NCBI RefSeq assembly: GCF_003205835.1
Contig: NZ_CP029773.1
Coordinates: forward strand, 1,334,501-1,398,500
Direction of reading: 5' to 3'
DNA length: 64,000 bases
From: Stenotrophomonas maltophilia
Lineage (GTDB): Bacteria; Pseudomonadota; Gammaproteobacteria; Xanthomonadales; Xanthomonadaceae
Of this stretch, positions 42,385 through 51,544 are shown in pieces. Both the position numbers and the translations under genes were made by a program. Position 1 is the first letter of the stretch. Each line of letters starts with the position of its first letter. The notes below the pieces were generated by a model. It worked only from the letters and a program-made list of their open reading frames with translations. It searched no databases and had not been told where the DNA came from.

Positions 42385-44217
42385 ATGTTCCGTTGGTTTG
42401 AATCCCTGATTCCGGTGTTCCCGCCCGTGGACGGGCGGATGCCTCCGCGCAAGGTGCTGCCGTTCTACCTGCACTACCTGCGCCCGGTGTGGCCGGTGCT
42501 GCTGGCCACGCTCATCGCCGGCCTGCTGCTGGCGCTGGTGGAAGTGGCGATGTTCGATTACCTGGGCCGCATCGTCGACATGGTCGCCGAGCAGCCCGGT
42601 GCCGACTTCTTCAAGCGCCATGCCAACGACCTGGGCTGGATGCTGTTCATCACGGTCATCGCGCGGCCGATCCTGGTCGGCCTGCACAACCTGCTGGTCA
42701 ACCAGGCCATCGTGCCCGGCCTGAGCAACCGCTCGCGCTGGCTGATGCACAACTACGTGGTGCGGCAGAGCCTGAGCTTCTTCCAGAACGACTTTGCCGG
42801 CAGCGTCGCCAACCGGGTGATGCAGACCGGTACCTCGCTGCGCGAATCGGCGGTGCAGATGGTCGATTCGCTCTGGTACATCGTGGTCTACACCGGCACC
42901 GCGCTGTACCTGTTCGCGCAGGCCGACTGGCGGCTGATGGTGCCGCTGATCCTGTGGCTGCTGGCCTATGCGGTGATCCTGGTCTACTTCGTGCCGCGCG
43001 CGAAGGAACGGGCCTGGATTGCGTCCGAAGCGCGTTCCAAGGCGATGGGCCGCATCGTCGATGGCTACACCAACATTCCCACGTTGAAGCTGTTCGCCCA
43101 TGGCGGGCGCGAGCAGGCCTACGTGGCCGAGTCGATCCAGGAACTGGCGGTCAAGCACCGCGCGCAGACCCGGGTGACCACCGGCATGGACCTGACCATC
43201 GCCATCGTCAACGGTTTCCTGATCGCCGGTACCTGCGGGCTGGCGCTGTGGCTGTGGAATGGCGGCCACATCACCGTCGGTGCGATCACCCTGGCGACCG
43301 GTCTGGTGATCCGCATCCACAACATGTCCGGCTGGATCATGTGGACCATCAACGGCATCTTCGAGGACATCGGCACGGTGCAGGACGGCATCACCACCAT
43401 CGCGCAGCCGCTGACGGTGCAGGATCGCGAGGATGCGGTCCCGTTGCAGGTGACCCGTGGTGGCGTGCACTTCCAGGACATCCATTTCCACTACGGCAAG
43501 AAGGGCGGCGTGATCGCCGGCCTCGACCTGGTGGTGAAGCCGGGCGAGAAGATCGGCCTGGTCGGTCCCTCGGGTGCCGGCAAGTCGACCCTGGTCAATG
43601 TGCTGCTGCGCCTGTACGACCTGGAAAGCGGCCGCATCCTGATCGACGGCCAGGACATTGCCTACGTCACCCAGGAAAGCCTGCGCCAGCAGATCGGCGT
43701 GGTTACCCAGGACACGTCGCTGCTGCATCGCTCGATCCGCGACAACCTGCTGTACGGTCGCCCCGACGCGACCGATGCGCAGTTGCGCGCAGCCGTGGCC
43801 AAGGCGCGTGCCGAAGCCTTCATCGATACGCTGGTGGACGGGCAGGGGCGTCGTGGCTACGACGCACATGTCGGCGAGCGCGGCGTGAAGCTGTCCGGTG
43901 GCCAGCGCCAACGCATCGCCATTGCCCGCGTGCTGCTGAAGGACGCACCGATCCTGGTGCTGGACGAAGCAACCTCGGCACTGGACTCGGAAGTGGAAGC
44001 GGCGATCCAGGACAGCCTGGATGAGCTGATGGGCGGCAAGACGGTGATCGCGATCGCGCACCGGCTGTCGACCATCGCGCGCATGGACCGGTTGGTGGTG
44101 ATGGACCAGGGACGCATCGTGGAGACCGGCACCCATGCCGAGCTGATTGCAGCCGGTGGCCTGTACGCACGGTTGTGGGCGCGGCAGACCGGTGGATTTG
44201 TTGCTGCCGATCAATGA
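42385..44217 (+). CDS. ABC-type exporter, fused permease and ATPase
   Basis: This is a 610-residue half-transporter of the MsbA/ABCB type. A six-helix membrane domain (~25-330) starts at YLRPVWPVLLATLIAGLLLAL. The nucleotide-binding domain has Walker A VGPSGAGKSTLVN near residue 393, the signature LSGGQRQRIAIARVLL near 503, Walker B LVLDEATSALDSEVE and the H-loop IAHRLSTIARMDRL. It should act as a homodimer exporter; lipid, peptide or drug substrates are all possible. It is separated from agp by a stem-loop element. Confidence 0.92.
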   Translation: MFRWFESLIPVFPPVDGRMPPRKVLPFYLHYLRPVWPVLLATLIAGLLLALVEVAMFDYLGRIVDMVAEQPGADFFKRHANDLGWMLFITVIARPILVGLHNLLVNQAIVPGLSNRSRWLMHNYVVRQSLSFFQNDFAGSVANRVMQTGTSLRESAVQMVDSLWYIVVYTGTALYLFAQADWRLMVPLILWLLAYAVILVYFVPRAKERAWIASEARSKAMGRIVDGYTNIPTLKLFAHGGREQAYVAESIQELAVKHRAQTRVTTGMDLTIAIVNGFLIAGTCGLALWLWNGGHITVGAITLATGLVIRIHNMSGWIMWTINGIFEDIGTVQDGITTIAQPLTVQDREDAVPLQVTRGGVHFQDIHFHYGKKGGVIAGLDLVVKPGEKIGLVGPSGAGKSTLVNVLLRLYDLESGRILIDGQDIAYVTQESLRQQIGVVTQDTSLLHRSIRDNLLYGRPDATDAQLRAAVAKARAEAFIDTLVDGQGRRGYDAHVGERGVKLSGGQRQRIAIARVLLKDAPILVLDEATSALDSEVEAAIQDSLDELMGGKTVIAIAHRLSTIARMDRLVVMDQGRIVETGTHAELIAAGGLYARLWARQTGGFVAADQ

Positions 44218-44224
44218 TCGCTTC

Positions 44225-44263
44225 GGGGTCGGATCCCTTTCCGCAGGAAAGGGCTCTGGCCCC
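44225..44263. repeat. GGGGTCGGATCC-type dyad
   Basis: GGGGTCGGATCCCTTTCC-GCA-GGAAAGGGCTCTGGCCCC is an imperfect inverted repeat eight bases after the ABC gene stop. It is the same element type as at 12270 and 56057. Confidence 0.8.
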
Positions 44264-44284
44264 AGCGTGTTTCCGGAGACCTGC

Positions 44285-45508
44285 ATGATCCGCCCCCTGC
44301 GCTCCCTGTTGCTGGCACTCAGCCTGGTTGCCACGGTTGCCACGGCTGCGCCGGCACCCATGGACGGCGACCAGCTCAAGCAGGTCGTCCTGCTCAGCCG
44401 TCACAACCTGCGCGCGCCGGTGGTAGCCTCCGGCGCGCTGGCCAATGCGACGCCCGAGGCCTGGCCGCGCTGGGAGGTGGCACCGGGCGAGCTGACTACC
44501 AAGGGAGGCGTGCTGGAGGTCTACATGGGTCGCTACATCGCCCAGTGGCTGCGCCAGGCGCAGCTGTTGCCGGTGTCGGGTTGCCCGCAGGAGGATGACT
44601 TCCACGCGTACGCCAACAGCCTGCAGCGCACCCAGGCCACCGCGCAGTTCTTCGTTGCCGGTGCCTTCCCGGGCTGCCATGTTGCGGTCGAGCAACGCAT
44701 GCCGCTGGGCACGATGGACCCGCTGTTCAATCCGGTGATCCACCGCGATGACGCGGCGTTCCGCGCACGTGCGGCATCGGCGATGCAGCAGGCGCTGTCC
44801 GCATCCGATCTGGCACCGGCACTGTCCGTGGTGGAGGAGATCACCCGCTATCCGCAGTCGGCGGCATGCAAGGGGCACAACGACTGCCATCTGGCGCTGT
44901 CCGACACCACCTTCAGCGCGGAACCGGGAAAGGAGCCACGCGTCTCCGGATCACTGGCTCTGGCCAGCGGGCTGGTCGATGCCTTGTTGATGGAGCACTA
45001 CCAGGGCAGTGGCATCCCCCGCGAAGGCTGGGGCCGGTTGACCACCGAGGCGCAATGGCAGGCGCTGGCGCAGATCCGCAACCGCTACCAGGACATCCTG
45101 TTCGGAACGCCCGAGGTGGCGCGGGATGTGGCCGGACCGTTGCTGGCACGCGTGGATGCGTTGCTGGAAGATCCCGCATCGCCGAAAGTGAGCCTGCTGG
45201 TCGGTCACGATTCCAATATCGGTTCGGTGCTGGCGGCGTTGGGAATCAGCGACTACAGCCTGCCGGGCCAGTACGAGAAGACGCCGATCGGCGGCCTGCT
45301 GCAGTTCGAGCGCTGGCGTGATCGCCACAGCGGGGTGGAACGGATCCGCCTGGCCTACGTCTACCCGACCACCGCGCAGCTGCGCGATGCGCTGCCGCTG
45401 GCCAACGCGCAGCCGCCGGGCCGCGTCGCGCTTCGTGTGCCGGGGTGCGCGGCTCAGGGGTGCACCGTCGCCGAGTTCCAACGCCTGCTGCATCCGGCAT
45501 CGCGCTGA
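44285..45508 (+). CDS. agp: Periplasmic glucose-1-phosphatase / histidine acid phosphatase
   Basis: This is a 407-residue periplasmic branch-2 histidine acid phosphatase. After the signal peptide (LLLALSLVATVATA) comes LLSRHNLRAPV with nucleophile His40, in which the usual RHGxRxP is RHNLRAP, the form found in E. coli Agp. The following TTKGGVLEVYMGRY also matches Agp. The acid motif is GHDSN (His308-Asp309). The enzyme would release phosphate and glucose from glucose-1-phosphate; phytase activity is an alternative. A GGAGA site precedes the ATG. Confidence 0.9.
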   Translation: MIRPLRSLLLALSLVATVATAAPAPMDGDQLKQVVLLSRHNLRAPVVASGALANATPEAWPRWEVAPGELTTKGGVLEVYMGRYIAQWLRQAQLLPVSGCPQEDDFHAYANSLQRTQATAQFFVAGAFPGCHVAVEQRMPLGTMDPLFNPVIHRDDAAFRARAASAMQQALSASDLAPALSVVEEITRYPQSAACKGHNDCHLALSDTTFSAEPGKEPRVSGSLALASGLVDALLMEHYQGSGIPREGWGRLTTEAQWQALAQIRNRYQDILFGTPEVARDVAGPLLARVDALLEDPASPKVSLLVGHDSNIGSVLAALGISDYSLPGQYEKTPIGGLLQFERWRDRHSGVERIRLAYVYPTTAQLRDALPLANAQPPGRVALRVPGCAAQGCTVAEFQRLLHPASR

Positions 45509-45517
45509 GGCACGCTG

Positions 45518-46516
45518 CTAACGCAGCGGCGTGCGCACGATGCCATGCGTGGCCATCAGCGTAAGGTCGCCGCCGAGCCGTGGCGAGTGGAACGGGCCGC
45601 GTGCATGCGCGGCATTGAACAGGCCGCCATCCGGTGATCGCAACCGGTAGAACTCGACCCAGCCGCTGGCCTGCAGGGGCAGCTGTGCAACGCCGGTGTG
45701 TTCGTTGAACCATGCAGGGTCCTTGCTGCCTTCGATGACGCGGCGGGCAAGGCGGTCGATGGCGTGATCCCCGCTGGCGTACCCGTCCTGGCCGTGCAGC
45801 CGCGCCAGCTCAGCCATCATCACCAGCGGCGCCAATGCGTAGTCGTGGTAGTGCAGGGCACGCTGTCCACGGGTCATCTCCAGCGGCAGGCTGCCATCGT
45901 CCTGGATGTCATCGATGCCCTTCTGGAAGGCGGCGTGGCCGGCCTGCCACAAGGCCTCGTCGTCGGTGGCCAGGCCGGTGGCCAGTACGCCCAGACCGCC
46001 CCAGTAGTAGTGGTTGTTGCGGCGCCGTTTCGGGTTGTCCCAGTACGCCAGGTTGGCCCGTGCCAGCTTCTGCAGCCACGGATCGATACGCGCGCGCTGC
46101 TGCGGGTTGGCCTGGTCATGCACCTTCAGGTAAGCCATGGCTACCGCATCGAGCATCCACTGCCGCATGTAGAACGACTGATCGTTGTTGACCCGGATCA
46201 TCTGCCCGAGCATGGCGCCATCATCGGCCCACGCACCCAGCCAGCTCAGCGTGCACTGTGCCGCTGCCGGGTCACCGGTGCGCAGGTAGTCATCGCTCAT
46301 GCGCGCCACGTCGGCGGCATAGCGGTCCAGCGGCGCAGTGGCGTCCTTGTTCTGCTGGTGCAGTACCGGGTCGATCACCGATCCAGCCTTGTCGGTGTAG
46401 TAGCCCAGGGCGCGGATGTCGGGGTGTCCAGCCGGTGGCGGGGGGCAGGCGGCGTAGGCAGGGGCGGCCGCCAAGGCAGCGGAGAGGAGGCCAAGGCGTA
46501 GCACCAGGGAGGGCAT
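45518..46516 (-). CDS. PL5-family polyuronate (alginate) lyase
   Basis: This is a periplasmic polysaccharide lyase of family 5 that cleaves uronate polymers by beta-elimination. The 332 residues include a signal peptide (GLLSAALAAAPAYAACPPPP) and an alpha/alpha toroid. The catalytic region has RRRNNHYYWGGLG, with His169 next to Asn168, and ALHYHDYAL with Tyr223. These residues are one position from those described for the S. maltophilia lyase Smlt1473, which acts on several polyuronates. There is no alginate operon nearby; the gene is convergent with agp, nine bases apart. Confidence 0.9.
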   Translation of the reverse strand: MPSLVLRLGLLSAALAAAPAYAACPPPPAGHPDIRALGYYTDKAGSVIDPVLHQQNKDATAPLDRYAADVARMSDDYLRTGDPAAAQCTLSWLGAWADDGAMLGQMIRVNNDQSFYMRQWMLDAVAMAYLKVHDQANPQQRARIDPWLQKLARANLAYWDNPKRRRNNHYYWGGLGVLATGLATDDEALWQAGHAAFQKGIDDIQDDGSLPLEMTRGQRALHYHDYALAPLVMMAELARLHGQDGYASGDHAIDRLARRVIEGSKDPAWFNEHTGVAQLPLQASGWVEFYRLRSPDGGLFNAAHARGPFHSPRLGGDLTLMATHGIVRTPLR

Positions 46517-46680
46517 GGGAACCTGCAGGGACGGGGAGGCGATGCGAACGATGCGCCCGGAGTCGTTTGCCAGTTGTGAGGCCGCACAGGCCCGGTTTGC
46601 AGGTGTTCAGGACCGGAGTGGCGCCTGAAGCTCAAGAGTCGGCTAGTCTGTCGTCATCAATTCAGCCGGAGGGAGTGGCG

Positions 46681-46917
46681 ATGAGAATCACGGATTTTCT
46701 CGTGATGGACGGTGAGGGTGACGAGATCCCTGCTGATCCGCATGGCAACCATGTGGCTTTCAACTGTTTCGAGTGCGGATACCCGGTAGTGGCTGGCTCA
46801 TTGGAAAACGAGCGGGGCAGCGATGAGGATTGCCCTGCAGCCTGTCGTGGCTGTGGTGCCGAGTACTTCGTGGATCTGCGGCTGGGCTCAAAGAAAATGT
46901 ACATCCATCTGCTCTGA
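46681..46917 (+). CDS. Small zinc-ribbon-like hypothetical protein
   Basis: This is a 78-residue protein with a knuckle CFECGYPVVAG and later CPAACRGCGAEYF, giving five Cys arranged like a small zinc ribbon. The N-terminus is acidic (MRITDFLVMDGEGDEIPADP). GGAGG lies in front of the ATG, supporting translation. It is short, and an in-frame extension upstream is not needed. Function unknown. Confidence 0.7.
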   Translation: MRITDFLVMDGEGDEIPADPHGNHVAFNCFECGYPVVAGSLENERGSDEDCPAACRGCGAEYFVDLRLGSKKMYIHLL

Positions 46918-46951
46918 CCCGGCAGTAGCCCAAGCAGGGGCGAATAAATAA

Positions 46952-46977
46952 AGCGGCCCGGGTTTCCCCGGGCCGCT
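46952..46977 (-). terminator. Intrinsic terminator of the DUF885 gene
   Basis: A perfect 11-bp stem AGCGGCCCGGG with a four-base loop is followed on the minus strand by TTTATTTATT, 25 bases past the stop at 47002. Confidence 0.88.
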
Positions 46978-47001
46978 CCGCTTCATCTCACACCTGCGCG
47001 A

Positions 47002-48810
47002 TCACTCGATCGGCTGGTCCAGCATCAGCTGGCGTGCGAAACGCACCGGCGGGGCGCCGTAGGACAGCACCTGGTCGTGGTAGGCCTTCAGGTTGAACTT
47101 GTCGCCCAGCTTCTCCTGCACCGCCTTGCGGGTGTCGAAGTGTTCCTGCGCACCGACGAAGTAGGTCGGCAGCTGCGCCGAGGTCAGCTGCGCGCGCACC
47201 CACTTGCCGGCGGCTTCGCTTTCCTGCTGGAACGCGTCGTGGGTCATCAGGTGCATCGCCTTTTCGCGATCCCAGTTGTCCACGTGCACGCCCTGGTCGA
47301 GGATCGCGTTGGAGATCGTGCGCAGGTAGAACTTCAGCTGTACCAGGTGGAACAGCGGGTCGTTGTTGAGGTAACCCTGCTCCTGCATCATGCGCTCGGT
47401 GTAGACCGCCCAGCCTTCGGCGAACAGACCCGAACGCAGCACCGCACGCAGGGTCGAGGGGAACTTGGCCGAGTGCCAGCCTTCCAGGTAGTGGCCCGGG
47501 GTGCCTTCGTGGATGCTCAGCAGGTGGATCATGCGCGAGTTGTATTCACGCAGGAACGAGTCGACCTGCTTCTCGTTCCAGTCGTCCGGAATCGGCGACA
47601 CGGCGTAGAAGGTCTTCAGGTTCTTGTCCAGCGGGCCCGGCGAATCGCAGTAGGCCACGGCCACGCCACGCTGGAATTCCGGCATCAGGATGATGTCCAC
47701 CGGCGCATCGGGCAGGGTCACCAGGTCGTGCTCGCGCACGAACGCGGTGGACTGCTCCAGCGCGGCCTTGGCGTCGTCGACCACCTTGTCGCGCGCCGGC
47801 TTGTCGGCGTAGGCCAGTTCCAGTGCCGCCTCGATCGCCTTCTGCTGCTGCTCGTCGGTCGGCTGGGCCGGCATTTCCGGCGCACCCGGCTTGTCCTTCA
47901 GCACGGTCTGCGCGATGCCGTACATGTCTTCGCGCACGCGCTTGAGTTCGGCGCGTGCACGCTCACCGATCTCCTGGCGCGACAGCGAGGAGCTCAGCGC
48001 GAACTTCAGCTTCTGGTCGTACTTTTCCGCACCGATGCGGAAGTCGCCCTTGGCATTCGGCACCAGGGTCTTGTCCAGCCAGGTCTGCTGTTCGTCCACG
48101 GCCTTCTTCAGGCCGTCGATGGCGGCCTGCAGGCGCTGCTGGTCGGCCTGCGGCAGTTCACCGATGTGCGGGGTGATGAAGGTATCGACGATGCTGAGGA
48201 TGCCCTTGTTCTGCTTGGCCACCGTCTCGGCATGGATCTTCGGCACGCGGGCCGGATCCAGGTTCTCGCGGGCCTGGGCGAAGATCGCCGGCAGCTTTTC
48301 CATGCGTGCGGTGGCCGACTTCAGGCGCTCCGGCAGCGGCGCGAACTCGCGCGCCATCAGGCCGTAGATCGCGCTGCCGGCGATGCCGTTGTACAGCTGC
48401 GGGTCCCACTTGCCGGACTGCAGCACTTCGGCGTTCCAGATTTCCGACTGCAGCTGGTTGCGCAGGATCGCTGCGTCCACCTGGTTCTCGCGGCCCAGCT
48501 TGGCCACCTCGATCTTGTCCAGCTCGCCCAGCAATGCCTTGTAGGCGGCCACGGTCTTCTGCTGGCCGGCGGCGCTCAGGTCGTCCAGCTCGCTGTCGTA
48601 GCGGTGGTCACCGATCTGGGTGGCGCTGACCGGCGAAAGCTGCATCCAGGTGTCCAGGGCGCGCTTGGACAGGTCGGCGAAGGCGGCATCGACCGCCGCG
48701 TCACCGGCCTGCTGGCTGGCGGCCGGGGTGGAACCGTTGGTCGGGGCGTCGGCCGGCTGGCAACCGGCCAGGGCGGCGACCAGGGCGAGGGCAAGGAGAT
48801 GCGGGCGCAT
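47002..48810 (-). CDS. DUF885 lipoprotein, putative metallopeptidase
   Basis: This is a 602-residue lipoprotein (ALALVAALAGC lipobox) of the DUF885 family, whose helical fold resembles M32/M3-type peptidases. The HExxxxH-like zinc site is SIHEGTPGHYLEG with His434 and His440. Glu and His residues further on (FAEGWAVYTERMM) complete the pattern. Peptidase activity is inferred from the motif. It is transcribed alone and ends with a strong terminator. Confidence 0.86.
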   Translation of the reverse strand: MRPHLLALALVAALAGCQPADAPTNGSTPAASQQAGDAAVDAAFADLSKRALDTWMQLSPVSATQIGDHRYDSELDDLSAAGQQKTVAAYKALLGELDKIEVAKLGRENQVDAAILRNQLQSEIWNAEVLQSGKWDPQLYNGIAGSAIYGLMAREFAPLPERLKSATARMEKLPAIFAQARENLDPARVPKIHAETVAKQNKGILSIVDTFITPHIGELPQADQQRLQAAIDGLKKAVDEQQTWLDKTLVPNAKGDFRIGAEKYDQKLKFALSSSLSRQEIGERARAELKRVREDMYGIAQTVLKDKPGAPEMPAQPTDEQQQKAIEAALELAYADKPARDKVVDDAKAALEQSTAFVREHDLVTLPDAPVDIILMPEFQRGVAVAYCDSPGPLDKNLKTFYAVSPIPDDWNEKQVDSFLREYNSRMIHLLSIHEGTPGHYLEGWHSAKFPSTLRAVLRSGLFAEGWAVYTERMMQEQGYLNNDPLFHLVQLKFYLRTISNAILDQGVHVDNWDREKAMHLMTHDAFQQESEAAGKWVRAQLTSAQLPTYFVGAQEHFDTRKAVQEKLGDKFNLKAYHDQVLSYGAPPVRFARQLMLDQPIE

Positions 48811-48922
48811 CGGCGTTCCTGTACAGGGTCAAACCCCGAGCATAGGGCCCCGGGGCTGCTTTGTCCCCGTGCCATAGGATTACCATGGGCGCAGACAGGG
48901 ACTCTCCAGCGGAGCGCAGGAC

Positions 48923-49279
48923 ATGGAATACCAGGGAAGCTGCCATTGCGGCAGGATCGCATTCACCGTACAGGCCGAGGCGCCAATCAGCGATGTCATC
49001 GACTGCAACTGCTCGATGTGCCGCCGCCGCGGCAGCCTGCTGTGGTTCGCCCCGCGCGAGGCGTTCCAGCTGACCACCGATCCGGCGGACGTGGCCACCT
49101 ATCATTTCAACAAGGCGCATATCGATCACCACCACTGCCGCGAGTGTGGCGTCGCGCCGTACAGTGAAGCGGTGGATCCGCGCACCGGCACGCCGATGGT
49201 GGCGGTGAACGTGCGCTGCGTACCGCAGGTGGATCTGGCCACATTGGCCGTCATGTCCTACGACGGAGCGGCACTGTGA
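48923..49279 (+). CDS. GFA-family (Mss4-like) zinc protein
   Basis: This is a 118-residue member of the GFA (glutathione-dependent formaldehyde-activating) family: SCHCGRIAFTVQ (Cys7, Cys9), CNCSMCRRRGSLLWF (Cys28, Cys30, Cys33) and HHHCRECGVAPY (Cys72, Cys75), giving the typical two zinc sites. The family name overstates what is known; the reaction here is uncertain. It overlaps the next gene by four bases (GTGA). Confidence 0.9.
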   Translation: MEYQGSCHCGRIAFTVQAEAPISDVIDCNCSMCRRRGSLLWFAPREAFQLTTDPADVATYHFNKAHIDHHHCRECGVAPYSEAVDPRTGTPMVAVNVRCVPQVDLATLAVMSYDGAAL

Positions 49280-50091
49280 GGCCGCTGCACGCGTGGACGC
49301 GCGTGGTGGCGATGCCGGTGCTGCTGCTTGCATTGGCAGCCTGCGCCAAACACGGCGATGTGGCGGCCGATGCAGGCGCTACTGCCGCCGAAGCGGCCGT
49401 TGCTTCACCGGAGGGCGCATTCCTCGCCTACGAACACGACGTGCAGGTGCAGCTGGAAGCGGCGCAGATCGCACCCCGCATCCAGCAGGTGGCACAGGCC
49501 TGCCAGAGCGCGAAGTTCGGTGACTGCGCGGTGCTGCAGGTCGACCAGCGCAGTGGCGAGCAGCCCAGCGGCGAGGTCAAGGTACGCATCGCGCCGAAGG
49601 GCGCCGAGCCGTTGATCGCGATGGCCGGTGAAGGTGGCAAACTGCAGTCGCGCAACACGCGTGCCGAGGACCTCGCGCAGGCGGTGGCCGATACGGCACT
49701 GACCAAGGCGCGGCTGGAGAAGGAACACGCACGGCTGCTGTCCTACCAGGACCGCAAGGACCTGAAGATCGAAGACCTGATGGCGATCACCACGCGGCTG
49801 TCGGAGATCGAGGCGGGTGTCGAGCAGGCCAACAAGGATGCCGCGCAGCAGCGCCGGCGCATCGATACCCAGCTGGTGACGATCCACTTCGATACCACCT
49901 CCGGCCAGCGCAGTCGCAGCGAGATCGGTGAGGCGCTGAGCGAGTCGGGCAGCATCCTCAGCACCAGCGTTGCGTTCCTGATCCGCGCGGTCGCAGCGTT
50001 GCTGCCGGTGGGCGTGCTGGCCCTGGTCGTGGCCTGGGGTATCCGGGCGTGGTGGCGTCGCCGCCGTCGCACGCTGCCGCCCACCCTTTGA
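49276..50091 (+). CDS. DUF4349 lipoprotein
   Basis: This is a 271-residue DUF4349 protein: lipoprotein signal (MPVLLLALAACAKHG), an extracytoplasmic part with a beta-rich domain, a long coiled coil (about 130-200; SEIEAGVEQANKDAAQQRRR) and a C-terminal membrane helix (AFLIRAVAALLPVGVLALVV) followed by a basic tail. Function unknown. The start is GTG at 49276, inside the GFA stop. Confidence 0.82.
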   Translation: MRPLHAWTRVVAMPVLLLALAACAKHGDVAADAGATAAEAAVASPEGAFLAYEHDVQVQLEAAQIAPRIQQVAQACQSAKFGDCAVLQVDQRSGEQPSGEVKVRIAPKGAEPLIAMAGEGGKLQSRNTRAEDLAQAVADTALTKARLEKEHARLLSYQDRKDLKIEDLMAITTRLSEIEAGVEQANKDAAQQRRRIDTQLVTIHFDTTSGQRSRSEIGEALSESGSILSTSVAFLIRAVAALLPVGVLALVVAWGIRAWWRRRRRTLPPTL

Positions 50092-50122
50092 GGAAAAGGT
50101 CGATGCCGGCAGCCCGCCGGCA

Positions 50123-50416
50123 TCAGCCCTCGTCGGTCTCGTACTCGACGAACACATCCAGCTCCAGCGCCAGTTCCTGCACCGCATCGCGCACCTTCTG
50201 CGCGGTACTTTCGTTGCCGACTTCCACTTCCAGTTCGTGGATGCCCGGGCCGATGTCATCGGACAGCCCGGCCGAACTGGAATCGTCGTCGTCCATGTGC
50301 GGCATCAGGTCGTCGGTTTCCTCGACATGTTCGATGCCCTCCAGGCCGAGCAGCAGGTCGCTGATCGCGCGGGCGTCGTCTTCGGTTCCGGTGATGCGCA
50401 GTCGCAGCATGGCCAT
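50123..50416 (-). CDS. Small acidic hypothetical protein
   Basis: This is a 97-residue protein with a predicted beta-alpha-beta pattern resembling a ferredoxin-like fold (AMLRLRITGTEDDARAISDL; IHELEVEVGNESTAQKVRDA) interrupted by a very acidic loop (MDDDDSSS). No family is recognised. The two first Met codons are possible starts. A weak dyad covers its stop region. Confidence 0.65.
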   Translation of the reverse strand: MAMLRLRITGTEDDARAISDLLLGLEGIEHVEETDDLMPHMDDDDSSSAGLSDDIGPGIHELEVEVGNESTAQKVRDAVQELALELDVFVEYETDEG

Positions 50417-50484
50417 GGCGTTGATACGGTGTGGGGTTGCCTGCAGCCTAGCCAGCGTGAAGCAAAGAGCGGGTGAGGGCGAAG

Positions 50485-51429
50485 TCAGCCGTGCGTGGCC
50501 GGGCGCCCGAGCAGGCTTTCCGGCAATGCGGGAATCGGCGTGCGTTCGTCCTGCGCCTGTTCCAGCAACCAGTCGATGAACAGGCGCGCGGCGTGGCTCG
50601 GCGGTTGCCCTTCGGCGTGCACTACGTGATACGCATAGCGCGCTTTCAGTGCCGGGCCGGGCAGGCGTACCACTTCGTAGCGCTGCAGGTAGGGCTGCGC
50701 GATGTGGGTGCGTGCCAGCACCGCGCCCATGCCGTACACCGCAGCACGCATCGCATCGGTACTGTCGGCGAAGGTGTGCATCGGCGGCAGTGGCGACGGC
50801 GGGCGCACGCCGGCATGGCGGAACCAGTCACGCCAGCCCTGCGGCGACAGATCGGTCAGCAGCGGCAGGTCGGCGATGCGCGCCGGATCGACCAGCGCTT
50901 CGACTCCGGCCAGTGCCGGTGAGGCCACCGGGAACAGGTAGTCGTCCATCAGGTGCTGCGCACGCAGGCCCGGCCATTGGCCCAGGCCATAGCGGATACC
51001 GACTTCCGGACCGTTGTCGTCGTAGCGGTCCAGCCCGCTGCCGGTGTGCAGTTCGATTCGGATGTGCGGATAGGCCTGGGTGAAGCGTGGCAGCCGTGGC
51101 AGCAACCAGCAGTAGGACAGCGAGCGCAGCGTGGTGATCCGCAACGGCACGCTGTCGGCGTCAGGCTGCAGATGATGGGCGACGGCCGCGACATCGGAGA
51201 AGGCGGCGCTGGCGGCGTCGGCCAGCTGCCGGCCCTCGGCAGTCAGGCGCACGCCACGGGCGTGGCGCAGGAACAGCCGGGTCTCCAGCACCTCCTCCAG
51301 GCGGCGCACATGGTGGCTGACCGCGCTGGCGGTCAGGTGCAGTTCCTGCGCGGCCTGGGCGAAGTTCTGGTGGCGCGCGGCGACCGCGAACACGGCCAGT
51401 GCGGGGAGCAGGGAAGGGCGTAGCTGCAT
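50485..51429 (-). CDS. LysR-family regulator
   Basis: This is a 314-residue LysR regulator. The winged helix-turn-helix (~6-65) contains ALAVFAVAARHQNFAQAAQE and LTASAVSHHVRRLEEVLETR. The effector-binding domain (~95-300) is of the GcvA/AmpR-like branch, with GVRPPSPLPPMHTFADSTDA. The start at 51429 follows family length. It is divergent from the EamA transporter gene with 115 bases between, the standard LysR layout, so it probably regulates that transporter. Confidence 0.88.
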   Translation of the reverse strand: MQLRPSLLPALAVFAVAARHQNFAQAAQELHLTASAVSHHVRRLEEVLETRLFLRHARGVRLTAEGRQLADAASAAFSDVAAVAHHLQPDADSVPLRITTLRSLSYCWLLPRLPRFTQAYPHIRIELHTGSGLDRYDDNGPEVGIRYGLGQWPGLRAQHLMDDYLFPVASPALAGVEALVDPARIADLPLLTDLSPQGWRDWFRHAGVRPPSPLPPMHTFADSTDAMRAAVYGMGAVLARTHIAQPYLQRYEVVRLPGPALKARYAYHVVHAEGQPPSHAARLFIDWLLEQAQDERTPIPALPESLLGRPATHG

Positions 51430-51544
51430 GTCGAGCCTCAAACCATATTTGTGGCTGGCAGCGATACTACGCGCTTGTGCGGCGGGCGTCTGCGCCCGAT
51501 CCTGTCTGCCTTGGCGAGGAACAGACGATGGACGGAGGCAGGGC

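Noticed and set aside
42169-44379. Minus-strand frame opposite the ABC exporter
   Set aside because: No domain; the ABC motifs on the plus strand are complete.
47077-49167. Long plus-strand frame opposite the DUF885 gene
   Set aside because: Biased composition, no ribosome-binding site; DUF885 has signal, motif and terminator.
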